From NCBI GenBank assembly GCA_003220225.1, contig QHRU01000035.1:62001-126000 (forward strand): a DNA stretch of 64,000 bases, in the 5' to 3' direction. Made by a program: the position numbers and the translations under genes. A model generated the notes under the pieces. It saw nothing but the letters and a program-made list of their open reading frames with translations, had not been told where the DNA came from and ran no database searches. This document shows, in pieces, positions 51,776-60,781 of the stretch (positions are counted from its first letter, which is position 1; each line of letters starts with the position of its first letter). The DNA is from Candidatus Rokuibacteriota bacterium. Its GTDB lineage: Bacteria > Methylomirabilota > Methylomirabilia > Rokubacteriales > CSP1-6.

Positions 51776-51829
51776 ATACTACCGGAGGAACCAGTATTAG
51801 TCAGCAGCGAAAACACGGATGGTAGGTAT
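51776..51829. promoter_or_regulatory. gltB promoter with overlapping inverted repeats (LysR-type operator candidate)
   Basis: On the minus strand, -35 CTGACT (51799-51804) and -10 TAGTAT (51776-51781) are 17 bases apart, pointing at gltB. An inverted repeat ATACT-N12-AGTAT (51776-51797) covers the -10 and spacer, and a further GGTAGGTAT (51821-51829) mirrors ATACTACC at 51776. Divergent LysR regulators typically bind such sites; binding here is inferred. A candidate -10 for the LysR gene itself, TAGAGT at 51847-51852, is only 6 bases from its GTG. Confidence 0.5.
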
Positions 51830-51858
51830 CAGCCTGGCTAATGGTGTAGAGTGGGCCC

Positions 51859-52773
51859 GTGCACCTGGAGACGCTGCGCCTCTACTGCGACGTGGTCCGG
51901 CTCCGCTCCTTCTCCAAGGGCGCCGAGCAGAACTTCGTCTCCCAGTCCGCCGCCAGTCAGGCCGTCCAGCAGCTCGAGGCGCAGGTGGGGGCGCCTCTCA
52001 TCGACCGGACCAAGCGGCCGTTCGCGGTGAGCCCACAAGGGAAGGCCCTCTACGAGGCTTGCCGGTCGATGCTGGCGGCGTGGGAACAGGCCAAAGCGGA
52101 GGTGGCGGCGGTGAAGGCGCGGCTGGACGGCACGGTGCGCGTCGCCGCCATCTATTCGGTGGGCTTGCACGACGTCAGCCGGCCGATGCAGCAGTTCGCC
52201 TCGCTCTATCCCGCGGCGCGCGTCCAGCTCGAGTGCCTGCACCCTCACAAGGTGGTCGAGGCGGTGATCAATGGCGACGCCGATCTCGGGATCATGTCGT
52301 ACCCACCCTCCGACCGCTCGCTCACCGTGGTGCCGTTGCGGGTGGAGCCGATGGCGGTCGTCTGCCATCCCAACCACCGGTTCGCGCGCCGACGGCTCGT
52401 CATGCCCGCCGACCTGAACGGCGAGCGCTTCATCGCCTTCGACCGGGCGCTACCGATCCGCAAGGCCATCGACCGGGCGTTGCGGCAGCACGGCGCGAAG
52501 GCCAATATCGTGATGGAATTCGACAACATCGAGACGATCAAGCAGGCCATCATCATCGCGGCCGGCGTCAGCGTCCTGCCGCGTCACACGGTGGAAAAGG
52601 AAGCGGGGATCCGCACGCTGGCCACGGTGCCCCTCGGCGTGCCGGACCTCGCACGGCCGGTCGGGATCATCTATCGTCGTCAGAAGCCGCTCACCCCGAC
52701 CGCCAGCCGCTTCGTCGAGATGCTGAAGGAGGCGAGCGCCGTGCCCGCCCAGGTCGCGGCCGGCGACCGCTGA
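51859..52773 (+). CDS. LysR-family transcriptional regulator, divergent from gltBD
   Basis: This 304-residue LysR regulator starts at GTG 51859 with a winged-helix domain (LETLRLYCDVVRLRSFSKGA, then QSAASQAVQQLEAQVGAPLI) and has a periplasmic-binding-protein-like effector domain from about residue 90 (GTVRVAAIYSVGLHD). It is transcribed away from gltB, the arrangement of Bacillus gltC-gltAB and many LysR targets, so control of glutamate synthase is the best guess. The effector domain also resembles CysB/CysL-type regulators; the ligand cannot be read from the sequence. Confidence 0.88.
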   Translation: MHLETLRLYCDVVRLRSFSKGAEQNFVSQSAASQAVQQLEAQVGAPLIDRTKRPFAVSPQGKALYEACRSMLAAWEQAKAEVAAVKARLDGTVRVAAIYSVGLHDVSRPMQQFASLYPAARVQLECLHPHKVVEAVINGDADLGIMSYPPSDRSLTVVPLRVEPMAVVCHPNHRFARRRLVMPADLNGERFIAFDRALPIRKAIDRALRQHGAKANIVMEFDNIETIKQAIIIAAGVSVLPRHTVEKEAGIRTLATVPLGVPDLARPVGIIYRRQKPLTPTASRFVEMLKEASAVPAQVAAGDR

Positions 52774-52781
52774 GTGGCCGT

Positions 52782-52818
52782 GCGAGCCGCAGGCCGTTCG
52801 ACGGCCGAGGCGAGCCTA
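52782..52818. repeat. Dispersed repeat, family 2, between the LysR gene and the CBS gene
   Basis: GCGAGCCGCAGG (52782-52793) and GAGGCGAGCC (52807-52816) flank a core that can pair (ggccgttcgacggcc). The element abuts an in-frame ATG (52818) just as the copy at 28157 abuts argB. Confidence 0.65.
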
Positions 52819-52838
52819 TGAAGCGCGGAGGAGCCGTC

Positions 52839-53360
52839 ATGACGGAGTTCGACGATCGCGCCCAGGACATCGAGGACGAGTTGCAGGAAGTACGCGGCGC
52901 CCTGCTGGACGACACCATCGCTACGCTCGGCCCCGCCGAGCCGATCTGCATGGCGCCGACGGCGACGGTCGAGGAGGCCATCGCGCGGATGCTCGAGCGC
53001 CGGCAGGCCTGCGTGCTCGTCGTCGACGGCGACGGCCGGCTGACGGGGATCCTGACCGAGCGCGACGTGCTCATGCGCGTTGCGGGCGCGGGACGCGAGC
53101 CGCGCCGTACCGTGCTGCGCGACGTCATGACGCCGAACCCCGAGGCGCTGACGGCGGGTCACCGGGTGGCGTATGCCGTGCACTGCATGAGCGTGGCGGG
53201 CTTCCGCACGGTGCCGCTCGTCGACGCCGAGCGCCGCCCGATCGGCGTGGTGACGGTCAGCGACGTGATCCGCTGGCTGGCGCAGCTGTTCCCGGAGGCG
53301 GTCCTGAACCTGCCGCCCGGCGATACGCTCAAGCACCCGCACGAAATGGACGCGGGATAG
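52839..53360 (+). CDS. Two-CBS-domain protein
   Basis: This 173-residue cytosolic protein has a paired CBS (Bateman) module. CBS1 runs from about residue 38 (MAPTATVEEAIARML, VDGDGRLTGILTERDVL), and CBS2 from about residue 100 (MTPNPEALTAGHRVAYAVHCM, VVTVSDVIRWL). ATG 52839 is chosen because GGAGGAG lies 6 bases upstream; ATG 52818 would add seven residues. Such modules bind adenine nucleotides and often regulate a partner. It stands between the LysR gene and korAB, but no direct partner is indicated. Confidence 0.88.
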   Translation: MTEFDDRAQDIEDELQEVRGALLDDTIATLGPAEPICMAPTATVEEAIARMLERRQACVLVVDGDGRLTGILTERDVLMRVAGAGREPRRTVLRDVMTPNPEALTAGHRVAYAVHCMSVAGFRTVPLVDAERRPIGVVTVSDVIRWLAQLFPEAVLNLPPGDTLKHPHEMDAG

Positions 53361-53366
53361 GGCGGT

Positions 53367-53383
53367 CGGTGGTCTAACCACCG
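53367..53383. terminator. Possible terminator hairpin after the CBS gene
   Basis: A 7-bp perfect stem (CGGTGGT/ACCACCG) with loop cta directly follows the CBS stop and precedes the korA promoter. It is followed by aattaacctt rather than a clean T-run, so efficiency is uncertain. Confidence 0.4.
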
Positions 53384-53391
53384 AATTAACC

Positions 53392-53420
53392 TTGCCGAAT
53401 GAGCACACGTCCATTAAAAT
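53392..53420 (+). promoter_or_regulatory. Sigma-70-like promoter for korAB
   Basis: TTGCCG (53392-53397) and TAAAAT (53415-53420) are 17 bases apart, one of the better-formed promoters in the window. It would give a leader of about 120 bases before the korA ATG at 53550, in which no clear riboswitch-like structure was recognised. Confidence 0.6.
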
Positions 53421-53549
53421 GAAGCACGCCCTGTCGACACCGTTGACCGACGGGCGGCCTCAGCGCAAATCCCGCGCGACCCGAACGACGCACGGGCGGT
53501 GTGCGCGCGAGGCCCGGACGATGACGACCAGGCTCAGGAGAGGGAATCG

Positions 53550-55418
53550 ATGAGCGAGACGGCGGCGCCCGTGAAGGGGGCCAAAGCGCGGCGCGAGCTT
53601 CAACGCGCCGTGATCCGGTTCGCCGGAGACTCCGGCGATGGCATGCAGCTGACGGGCGAGCAGTTCACCACCGAGTCGGCGTGGGCGGGCAATGACATCG
53701 CCACGCTGCCGAACTTCCCCGCCGAGATCCGCGCCCCGGCCGGCACGCTGTTCGGCGTCTCCAGCTTCCAGCTGCAGTTCGGCAGCCAGCGCGTGTACAC
53801 GCCGGGCGACCGTCTCGACTGCCTGGTGGCGATGAATCCGGCTGCGCTCAAGGTGCATCTTCGCGACCTCAAGGGCGGCGGCCTGCTGATCGTCAACACC
53901 GCGGCCTTCGAAAAGCGCAACCTCGACAAGGCCGGCTACGCGCAGAACCCGCTGGACGATCCCGCGCTGGCCGAGCGCTACCGCCTGCACAAGGTCGACA
54001 TGACCGGCCTCACGCACAAGGCCATCGCCGACCTCAAGCTCGACACGAAAGAGAAGGACCGCACGAAGAATTTCTTCGCGCTGGGCCTCGTCTCCTGGAT
54101 CTACACGCGGCCGCTGGAGCCGACGCTCGAGTGGATCGGCAAGAAGTTCACGAAGAGCGCCGATATCGCGGAGGCCAACACGCGCGTGCTCAAGGCGGGC
54201 CACGCCTTCGGCGAGACGGCGGAGTTCTTCGAGGAGGCCTACACCGTCGAGCCGGCGGAGATGGCACCCGGGCTCTACCGCGCCATGACGGGCAACCGCG
54301 CGCTCGCCTGGGGCCTGCTGGCCGCGGCCGAGCGCTCGAAAGTGCAGATCGTGTACGGCGCCTATCCGATCACGCCCGCCTCCGGCGTGCTCGAAGAGCT
54401 GGCGATGCACAAGCGCTTCCGCATCCGAACCATCCAGGCCGAGGACGAGATCGCGGCGGTGACGGCGGCCATCGGCGCGGCCTTCGGTGGCGCCATCGGC
54501 GTCACGTGCTCGAGCGGGCCCGGCATCGCCCTCAAGGGCGAAGGGATCGGCCTCGCGGTGACGGCGGAGCTGCCGCTGGTGATCCTCAACATCCAGCGTG
54601 CCGGCCCGTCGACGGGCATGCCGACCAAGACCGAGCAGGCGGACCTGATGCAGGCGCTCTACGGCCGCAACAGCGAGTCGCCGGTGGTGGTGCTGGCGCC
54701 CGCGACGCCGGGCGACTGCTTCTACATCGCCTACGAGGCGGTGCGCATCGCCGCCAAGTACATGGTGCCGGTCATCGTGCTCTCCGACGGCTTCCTCGCC
54801 AACGGCTCCGAGCCGTGGCTCATCCCCGATCCGACGACGCTGCCGACGATCGACGTCCAGTTCCGCACGGAGAAGGAGGGCTTCTTCCCGTACCTGCGCG
54901 ATGCCGCCACGCTGTCGCGGCCGTGGGTCCGGCCCGGCACGCCGGGGCTCGAGCACCGTATCGGCGGCATCGAGAAGCAGGACGTCACCGGCAACATCTC
55001 CTACGATCCGGACAACCACGACCACATGGTCCGGACGCGCGCCGAGAAGGTGCGGCGCGTGGCGCAGGAGATTCCGCCGACCACGATCAACGGCCCGGCC
55101 ACCGGCGACCTGCTCGTGGTCGGCTGGGGCGGGACGTACGGCTCGATCACGGCGGCGGTGGAGCGCGCGCAGGCGGCCGGACATTCGGTCGCGTCGATCC
55201 ATCTGCGGCACCTGAACCCGCTGCCGCCGGACCTCGGCCACATCCTGCGCGAGTATCGCAAGGTGCTGGTGCCCGAGATCAACAGCGGCCAGCTCGTTCG
55301 CGTGCTGCGCGCGGAATATCTCGTCGACGCCGTCGGCTTCAATCGCGTGCGCGGGTTGCCGCTGGCGAGCGAGGAACTCCTTGAAGCGATCCATCAACTC
55401 ATCGGGAGCACACCATGA
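53550..55418 (+). CDS. korA: 2-oxoacid:ferredoxin oxidoreductase, fused gamma/alpha subunit
   Basis: This 622-residue protein joins the gamma domain (residues about 15-200, with RFAGDSGDGMQLTGEQF) to the alpha domain (from about 240, YGAYPITPASGVLEEL, AAIGAAFGGAIGVTCSSGPG, and NIQRAGPSTGMPTKTEQADL). The fused layout matches 2-oxoglutarate:ferredoxin oxidoreductase (KorA) of many aerobes and anaerobes. With KorB it decarboxylates a 2-oxoacid to acyl-CoA while reducing ferredoxin, or runs in reverse. ATG 53550 follows a GGAGAGGG ribosome site. The substrate, probably 2-oxoglutarate, is inferred. Confidence 0.93.
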   Translation: MSETAAPVKGAKARRELQRAVIRFAGDSGDGMQLTGEQFTTESAWAGNDIATLPNFPAEIRAPAGTLFGVSSFQLQFGSQRVYTPGDRLDCLVAMNPAALKVHLRDLKGGGLLIVNTAAFEKRNLDKAGYAQNPLDDPALAERYRLHKVDMTGLTHKAIADLKLDTKEKDRTKNFFALGLVSWIYTRPLEPTLEWIGKKFTKSADIAEANTRVLKAGHAFGETAEFFEEAYTVEPAEMAPGLYRAMTGNRALAWGLLAAAERSKVQIVYGAYPITPASGVLEELAMHKRFRIRTIQAEDEIAAVTAAIGAAFGGAIGVTCSSGPGIALKGEGIGLAVTAELPLVILNIQRAGPSTGMPTKTEQADLMQALYGRNSESPVVVLAPATPGDCFYIAYEAVRIAAKYMVPVIVLSDGFLANGSEPWLIPDPTTLPTIDVQFRTEKEGFFPYLRDAATLSRPWVRPGTPGLEHRIGGIEKQDVTGNISYDPDNHDHMVRTRAEKVRRVAQEIPPTTINGPATGDLLVVGWGGTYGSITAAVERAQAAGHSVASIHLRHLNPLPPDLGHILREYRKVLVPEINSGQLVRVLRAEYLVDAVGFNRVRGLPLASEELLEAIHQLIGSTP

Positions 55419-56449
55419 GCGCCCAGGAGGCAGGGGCGGCGGCCGCGCCGACGCCCAAGTACACGAAGAAGGATTTCGAGTCGGACCAGGACGTTCGCTG
55501 GTGCCCGGGGTGCGGCGACTACGCCATCCTCAGCGCCGTGCAGAAGTCCATGCCGGACCTCGGCATCCCGCGCGAGAACATCGTGTTCATCTCGGGCATC
55601 GGCTGCTCGAGCCGGTTCCCGTACTACATGAACACGTACGGCTTCCACACGATCCACGGCCGCGCGCCGGCGATCGCCACCGGGCTGCGCGTGGCGCGCC
55701 CCGACCTCAAGGTGTTCGTGGTCACGGGCGACGGCGACGGGCTGTCGATCGGCGGCAACCACATGCTGCACGTGCTGCGCCGCAACGTGAACCTCACCAT
55801 CTTGCTGTTCAACAACCGGATCTACGGGCTCACGAAGGGCCAGTACTCACCGACGAGCGAGCTCGGCAAGGTGACGAAGTCGACGCCGATGGGATCGGCG
55901 GACCGGCCCGTGAATCCGCTCGCGTTCGCGCTCGGCTGTGGGGCGACATTCGTCGCCCGGACCGTGGACCGCAACATCCAGCACATGGAGGAGACGCTCA
56001 AGCGCGCGGCCGCCCACAAGGGCGCCGGGTTCATCGAGATCCTCCAGAACTGCAACGTGTACAACGATCTCGCCTGGAACGTCATCTACGACAAGACCTC
56101 GAAACTCGCCTACGAGCTCCGGCTCGAGCACGGCAAGCCGCTGCTCTACGGGCCTCCCGACGCCAGGAAGGCCGTGATCATGGACGGCGTGATGCCGAAG
56201 GTCGTCGACGCCAAGGACGTCCAGGAGAGCGCGCTCTGGATCCACGACGAGAAGAACGTCAACGCAGCCAAGATCCTCGCCGATCTCTTCGCGCCGGACT
56301 TCCCGGTGCCCATCGGCGTGCTGGAGGCGATCGAGGCTCCGATCTACGAGGAGGTCATACTCGAGCAGGAGCAGCGGGCGATCTCCGACCGCGGGCCGGG
56401 GAACATCGCCAAGCTCTTGACGTCGGGCGACACCTGGAAGATCGGCTGA
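55415..56449 (+). CDS. korB: 2-oxoacid:ferredoxin oxidoreductase, beta subunit
   Basis: This 344-residue TPP- and Fe-S-binding subunit has cluster cysteines in WCPGCGDYAIL and GIGCSSRFPYYM, and the TPP-Mg motif GDGDGLSIGGNH followed by FNNRIYGLTKGQYSPT. It overlaps korA by 4 bases (ATGA). A third cluster Cys (NCNVYND) is also conserved. It has no ferredoxin-domain delta subunit in the cluster, as is usual for the two-gene Kor type. Confidence 0.94.
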   Translation: MSAQEAGAAAAPTPKYTKKDFESDQDVRWCPGCGDYAILSAVQKSMPDLGIPRENIVFISGIGCSSRFPYYMNTYGFHTIHGRAPAIATGLRVARPDLKVFVVTGDGDGLSIGGNHMLHVLRRNVNLTILLFNNRIYGLTKGQYSPTSELGKVTKSTPMGSADRPVNPLAFALGCGATFVARTVDRNIQHMEETLKRAAAHKGAGFIEILQNCNVYNDLAWNVIYDKTSKLAYELRLEHGKPLLYGPPDARKAVIMDGVMPKVVDAKDVQESALWIHDEKNVNAAKILADLFAPDFPVPIGVLEAIEAPIYEEVILEQEQRAISDRGPGNIAKLLTSGDTWKIG

Positions 56450-56462
56450 TCCGCGTCACGCC

Positions 56463-57908
56463 GTGGCGCTTTCCGCCAGCGTAGTCGCCGGGCTCCAGCA
56501 CCTGCTCGGACCGGCGGGCGTCGTGCTCACCCGCGAGGGCCGCCTCACCTACGAGAGCGACATGCTCACGCTCTACAAGGGCATGCCCGACGCCGTCGTC
56601 CTGCCCACGAGCACCGAGGAGGTCCAGGCCGTCGTCCGGATCTGCCGCGAGGCCAGGGTGCCCGTGGTGCCGCGCGGCTCGGGCACGGGGCTCATCGGCG
56701 GCGCCACCGCCCCGCAGGGCGGCGTGATGGTCTCGATGACGCGCATGACCCGGATCCTCGAGCTGGACCTCGCGAACCGCTGCGCCACCGTCCAGCCCGG
56801 CCTCATCAACCTCTGGCTCACCAACGCCGTGCGCGACCGCGGCTGGTTCTTCGCGCCCGATCCGTCCAGCCAGATGGTCTCCTCGATCGGCGGTAACGTC
56901 GCCACCAACGCCGGCGGCCCGCACTGCCTCAAGTACGGCATCACCACCAACCACGTGCTCGGCCTCGAGATGGTCATCGGCACCGGAGAAGTCGTAAGCG
57001 TCGGCGGCAAGGCCGCCGACCGGCCGGGCTACGACCTCACCGGCACGATGGTCGGCAACGAGGGCACCTTCGGGCTCGTGACGGCGATCACCGTGCGGCT
57101 CCTGCACCTGCCGGAGGCGGTGAAGACAGCCCTCGCGTCGTTCGCCAGCCTCGTCGAGGCCTCCGAGGCGGTGTCGGCGATCATCGCCGCGGGGATCATC
57201 CCGGCCGCGCTGGAGATGCTCGACGACGCGATGATCGGCGCCGTCAACGCCGCGGTGGGCAAGGTGTATCCCGACGGCGCCGGCGCCGTGCTCCTCATCG
57301 AGCTCGACGGCCCCCGCGCCGAGGTGGAGGCTCAGGCCGAGCGCGTCGCGGCGATCTGCCGCGAGCGGCAGGCGCTCATGGTGACCGTCGCGCGCGACGA
57401 GACCGAGCGCGCGCTGCTGTGGAAGGGGCGCAAGGAGGCCGCGGGCGCCGTCGGCCGGATCACCGCCGCCTACCTGCTCCAGGACGCCGTGGTGCCGCGC
57501 AGCAAGCTGCCGCAGATCATGCGCGAGATGGTCGCGATCAGCAAGCGTCACCGTCTCCTCTTCGCGAACGTCTTCCACGCCGGCGACGGGAACCTGCACC
57601 CGCTGATCTGCTACGACGACCGCAAGCCGGGTGAGCTGGAGCGCGCGCAGCAGGCCAACGAGGAGCTGCTCCACGCGTGCATCGCGCTCGGCGGCAGCGT
57701 GAGCGGCGAGCACGGCATCGGCATGGACAAGGCCAAGAACCTGCCGCTGCAGTACGCCGAGGCCGACCTGAACTTCATGTTCCGCCTGCGCCGCGTCTTC
57801 GACCCCGACGGCCTCATGAACCCGGCGAAGCTGCTGCCCTCGCACCCCGCGTGCGGCGAGGGCTTTCGGCCGGCGCGCCCGACGCTGCCCGCGGGCACGT
57901 GGGTCTAG
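56463..57908 (+). CDS. glcD: Glycolate oxidase subunit GlcD (FAD-binding)
   Basis: This 481-residue FAD-linked oxidase of the vanillyl-alcohol oxidase family starts at GTG 56463. The FAD domain has PRGSGTGLIGGA and SSIGGNVATNAGGPHCLKYG. The C-terminal cap domain has NVFHAGDGNLHPLI and SGEHGIGMDK with catalytic histidines. With GlcE and GlcF downstream it forms glycolate oxidase, making glyoxylate and reducing quinone; D-lactate is a common alternative substrate. It follows korB by 13 bases, so may be co-transcribed with it. Confidence 0.93.
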   Translation: MALSASVVAGLQHLLGPAGVVLTREGRLTYESDMLTLYKGMPDAVVLPTSTEEVQAVVRICREARVPVVPRGSGTGLIGGATAPQGGVMVSMTRMTRILELDLANRCATVQPGLINLWLTNAVRDRGWFFAPDPSSQMVSSIGGNVATNAGGPHCLKYGITTNHVLGLEMVIGTGEVVSVGGKAADRPGYDLTGTMVGNEGTFGLVTAITVRLLHLPEAVKTALASFASLVEASEAVSAIIAAGIIPAALEMLDDAMIGAVNAAVGKVYPDGAGAVLLIELDGPRAEVEAQAERVAAICRERQALMVTVARDETERALLWKGRKEAAGAVGRITAAYLLQDAVVPRSKLPQIMREMVAISKRHRLLFANVFHAGDGNLHPLICYDDRKPGELERAQQANEELLHACIALGGSVSGEHGIGMDKAKNLPLQYAEADLNFMFRLRRVFDPDGLMNPAKLLPSHPACGEGFRPARPTLPAGTWV

Positions 57909-57912
57909 CGCG

Positions 57913-59196
57913 GTGGTGGTGACGACGCCCGCGCTCGGCGGCGCGCTCCGCGCGATCGTCGGCACCGAGCACCTGCACGAGGGCGGCGCGCCGGTGGACG
58001 GCGCCGCGCCACGCTGGACGGCGGCGCCGGCCACGATCGAGCAGGCGGCGGCGCTGGTGGCGCTCGCCCACGACGAGCGCCTGGCGGTCGTCCCGCGCGG
58101 CAGCGGCGCCGCCCTCGAGCTGGGGCACCCGCCCACGCGCGTCGATCTCGTGCTCGACACCCGGCGGCTCGACGCCGTGCTCGAGTACAACCCCGACGAC
58201 CTGACCGTCAGCGTGCAGGCCGGGTGCACCGCCGGCGCGCTGGCCGCGCGCCTGGCCGGCCGGCGGCAGATCCTGCCGCTCGACCCGCCGGGCTGGGCCG
58301 CGCGCTCGCTCGGCGGGATCGCGGCGACCCAGGCGAGCGGCCCGCTGCGCCAGCGCTACGGGACGATGCGCGATCTCCTGCTCGGCGTGCGCTTCGCGCA
58401 GGCGGACGGCGTCCTGACATGGGGCGGCGCGAAGGTCGTGAAGTCGGTGAGCGGCTACGACGTCCCGAAGCTCATGGTCGGCGCCCTCGGCACGCTCGGC
58501 GTGCTGCTCGAGCTGACGCTGCGCCTGCATCCCGCGCCGGACCACGAGGCGACGTGGCTCGCGAGCTTCCGGACGCCGGCCCACGCCCAGGACTGCGTCG
58601 CCGCGCTGCTCGACTCGACGGTGCAGACGAACCGCCTCGAGGTCCTCGACGGCCGCGTGCTCGCCGCGTGCAGCCTGCCGGTCAGCGCGGCGGCCCTGGC
58701 GATCTCGATCGCCACGGTGGAGCCCGCGGTCCGCGCGCAGGAGGGGCTCGTGAAGGCGATCGTCCAGCGCGCGCCCGGCGCGGTGCAGACGATGGGCGCC
58801 TCCTTCTGGAAGACCTACGACCGCGCGCTGGCCGGCTTCGACGGCGTCACGCTCCGGATCGGCACCGTCCCGGCGCGCCTGGTGGAAACGCTCGGCGCCG
58901 TGCAGGCGGTGCTGCCCGGCGCCGCGGTGGCCGGCGCCGCCGGGCTCGGCGCGCTCCGCGCGCTCGTCACGCACGCCGACGTGTCCGTGCTGCTCCCGCC
59001 GCTCGAGCGGCTGCGCGCGACGGTGGGCGAGGTCGGCGGCGGCGTGACCGTCGAGCGCGCGCCGCGCGCCCTGCGCGAGCGCCTCGATCCCTGGGGTCCG
59101 GTGCCGGCGGCGGCCCTGGCCGTCATGCGCGCGATCAAGACCGAGTTCGATCCGCGCGGCGTGCTCAACCCCGGTCGCTTCGTCGGACGGCTGTGA
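57913..59196 (+). CDS. glcE: Glycolate oxidase subunit GlcE (FAD-binding)
   Basis: This 427-residue second FAD-domain subunit begins at GTG 57913. It has the FAD-binding PRGSGAALELGHPP loop, GGIAATQASGPLRQRYG and SVSGYDVPKLMVGALGTLGV. It resembles GlcD but is shorter in the cap, and ends with the EFDPRGVLNPGRFVG motif typical of GlcE. The stop overlaps the glcF ATG (TGATG). Confidence 0.92.
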   Translation: MVVTTPALGGALRAIVGTEHLHEGGAPVDGAAPRWTAAPATIEQAAALVALAHDERLAVVPRGSGAALELGHPPTRVDLVLDTRRLDAVLEYNPDDLTVSVQAGCTAGALAARLAGRRQILPLDPPGWAARSLGGIAATQASGPLRQRYGTMRDLLLGVRFAQADGVLTWGGAKVVKSVSGYDVPKLMVGALGTLGVLLELTLRLHPAPDHEATWLASFRTPAHAQDCVAALLDSTVQTNRLEVLDGRVLAACSLPVSAAALAISIATVEPAVRAQEGLVKAIVQRAPGAVQTMGASFWKTYDRALAGFDGVTLRIGTVPARLVETLGAVQAVLPGAAVAGAAGLGALRALVTHADVSVLLPPLERLRATVGEVGGGVTVERAPRALRERLDPWGPVPAAALAVMRAIKTEFDPRGVLNPGRFVGRL

Positions 59197-60461
59197 TGGC
59201 GACGGGGACCGACCGGTTGGCCGCGCCGGCCACCCTCGACGACATTCGCTCGTGCGTGCACTGCGGCATCTGCCTGCCGGCGTGTCCGACCTACCGCGCG
59301 CTCGGCGAGGAGATGGACTCGCCGCGCGGTCGCATCTATCTGATGCGCGCCGTCGCGGAGGGCCGGCTCGACGTCACCGAGACTTACACGCACCACCTCG
59401 ACCTCTGTCTCGGCTGTCGCGCGTGCGAGACCGCGTGCCCGGCGGGCGTGCCGTTCGGCTCGTTGCTCGAGACGGCGCGCGCGGAGATCGAGCGCGGCGG
59501 CCGGCGCCCCCTGCGGCGGCGGCTGCTCGAGGCCTTCATCTTCGGCGTCTTCCCGCATCCCCACCGGCTCGCCATCGTGCTCGGCCTGCTGCGGCGGTAT
59601 CGGCGCTGGGGCCTCCAGGCGCTCGTGCGGCGCTCGGGTCTGCTGCGGCGCATCCCGCCGCTGGCCGCGATGGACGCGCTGCTGCACGACATTCCGAGGA
59701 CCGACGGCGCGCCGCCCGAGTTCCTGGCCGCGCGCGGCCGCGCGCTCGGGCGCGTCGCGCTGCTGACCGGCTGCGTGCAGCGTCACCTCTTCGCGGACGT
59801 CAACCACGACACGATGCGACTGCTCGCCCTGGCGGGCTGGGACGTCGTCGCGCCGCGCGAGCAGGGCTGCTGCGGCGCGCTCGAGCTGCACGGCGGGCGG
59901 CTCGACGCCTTCCGGGCCCGGGCGCGGGCGCTGGCCGCGACGCTGCCGTCCGACGTCGACTGGATCGTCACCAACGCCGCGGGCTGCGGCTCGGCGCTGC
60001 GCGACTACGGCCACTGGGTGGACGAGGATGCCACCCGGCGCGTCGCCGCCCGCTCCCGCGACGTCACCGAGCTGCTCGTGGAGGCCGACCTGCCGCTCGG
60101 CTCGCTGCCGCTGACGGTGACGTACCACGATCCCTGCCACCTCGCCCACGGCCAGCGCGTGCGCACGGCGCCGCGGGCGCTGCTGGGCCGCATCCCGGAC
60201 CTCGCCGTGGTCCCGCTCGCCGACAGCGACCTGTGCTGCGGCAGCGCCGGGGTCTACAACGTGCTCGAGCCCGAGATGGCCGACCGGCTGCTCGCGCTGA
60301 AGATCGCGCGGATCGTCGAGACCGGCGCGCGCACCGTCGTCACCGGCAACCCGGGCTGCCTCATGCAGATCGCGCGCGGCGCCCGGGCGCGCGGGCTCGA
60401 CCTCGAGCTCGTGCATCCGGTGACGCTGCTCGCCCGCGCGATGCGATGGGAGGACCGATGA
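59196..60461 (+). CDS. glcF: Glycolate oxidase iron-sulfur subunit GlcF
   Basis: This 421-residue electron-transfer subunit starts at ATG 59196. Two [4Fe-4S] motifs are present (CVHCGICLPACPTY at about residue 22, CLGCRACETACPAG near residue 73), then two CCG domains with GCCGALELHGG and DPCHLAHGQ...DLCCGSAGVYN. It passes electrons from GlcDE towards quinone at the membrane. Its stop overlaps the cupin gene (ATGA). Confidence 0.94.
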   Translation: MATGTDRLAAPATLDDIRSCVHCGICLPACPTYRALGEEMDSPRGRIYLMRAVAEGRLDVTETYTHHLDLCLGCRACETACPAGVPFGSLLETARAEIERGGRRPLRRRLLEAFIFGVFPHPHRLAIVLGLLRRYRRWGLQALVRRSGLLRRIPPLAAMDALLHDIPRTDGAPPEFLAARGRALGRVALLTGCVQRHLFADVNHDTMRLLALAGWDVVAPREQGCCGALELHGGRLDAFRARARALAATLPSDVDWIVTNAAGCGSALRDYGHWVDEDATRRVAARSRDVTELLVEADLPLGSLPLTVTYHDPCHLAHGQRVRTAPRALLGRIPDLAVVPLADSDLCCGSAGVYNVLEPEMADRLLALKIARIVETGARTVVTGNPGCLMQIARGARARGLDLELVHPVTLLARAMRWEDR

Positions 60462-60781
60462 AGATCCGGCTCGCCGACCGCGCGAAGTACCAGCCCGACA
60501 AGATGGCGAAGATCGCCCTCGCGTCCACGCCGCGTGCCCAGGTCGATCTCTACTGCCTCGAGCCGGGCCAGAGCCAGAAGGTGCACGCCCACGACGGTCA
60601 GGACAAGGTCTACGTCGTGCTCGAGGGGCGGGGCCGCTTCACGCTCGACGGCGGCGAGCACGCGTTGCAGGCGGGGGAGGCGCTGGTGGCCGCGGCCGGC
60701 AGCCAGCATGGCGTCGCCAACGACTCGCGCGAGCGCCTGCTGCTCCTCGTCTTCGTGGCGCCGCCGCCGCCCCACGCATGA
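60458..60781 (+). CDS. Small cupin-domain protein between the glc and lut genes
   Basis: This 107-residue single-domain cupin has metal-binding-type motifs KVHAHDGQDKVYVVLEGRG (His and Glu ligands of motif 1) and GSQHGVAN (His of motif 2). It overlaps both neighbours by 4 bases (ATGA), so it is firmly within the glcDEF-lutABC operon. No function is assignable; it might sense or process a hydroxyacid or protect the oxidases. Cupins of this size can be enzymes or binding proteins. Confidence 0.85.
   Translation: MKIRLADRAKYQPDKMAKIALASTPRAQVDLYCLEPGQSQKVHAHDGQDKVYVVLEGRGRFTLDGGEHALQAGEALVAAAGSQHGVANDSRERLLLLVFVAPPPPHA

Noticed and set aside
53421-53549. Riboswitch in the long korA leader
   Set aside because: No recognisable riboswitch core was found; only ordinary GC-rich pairing is seen.
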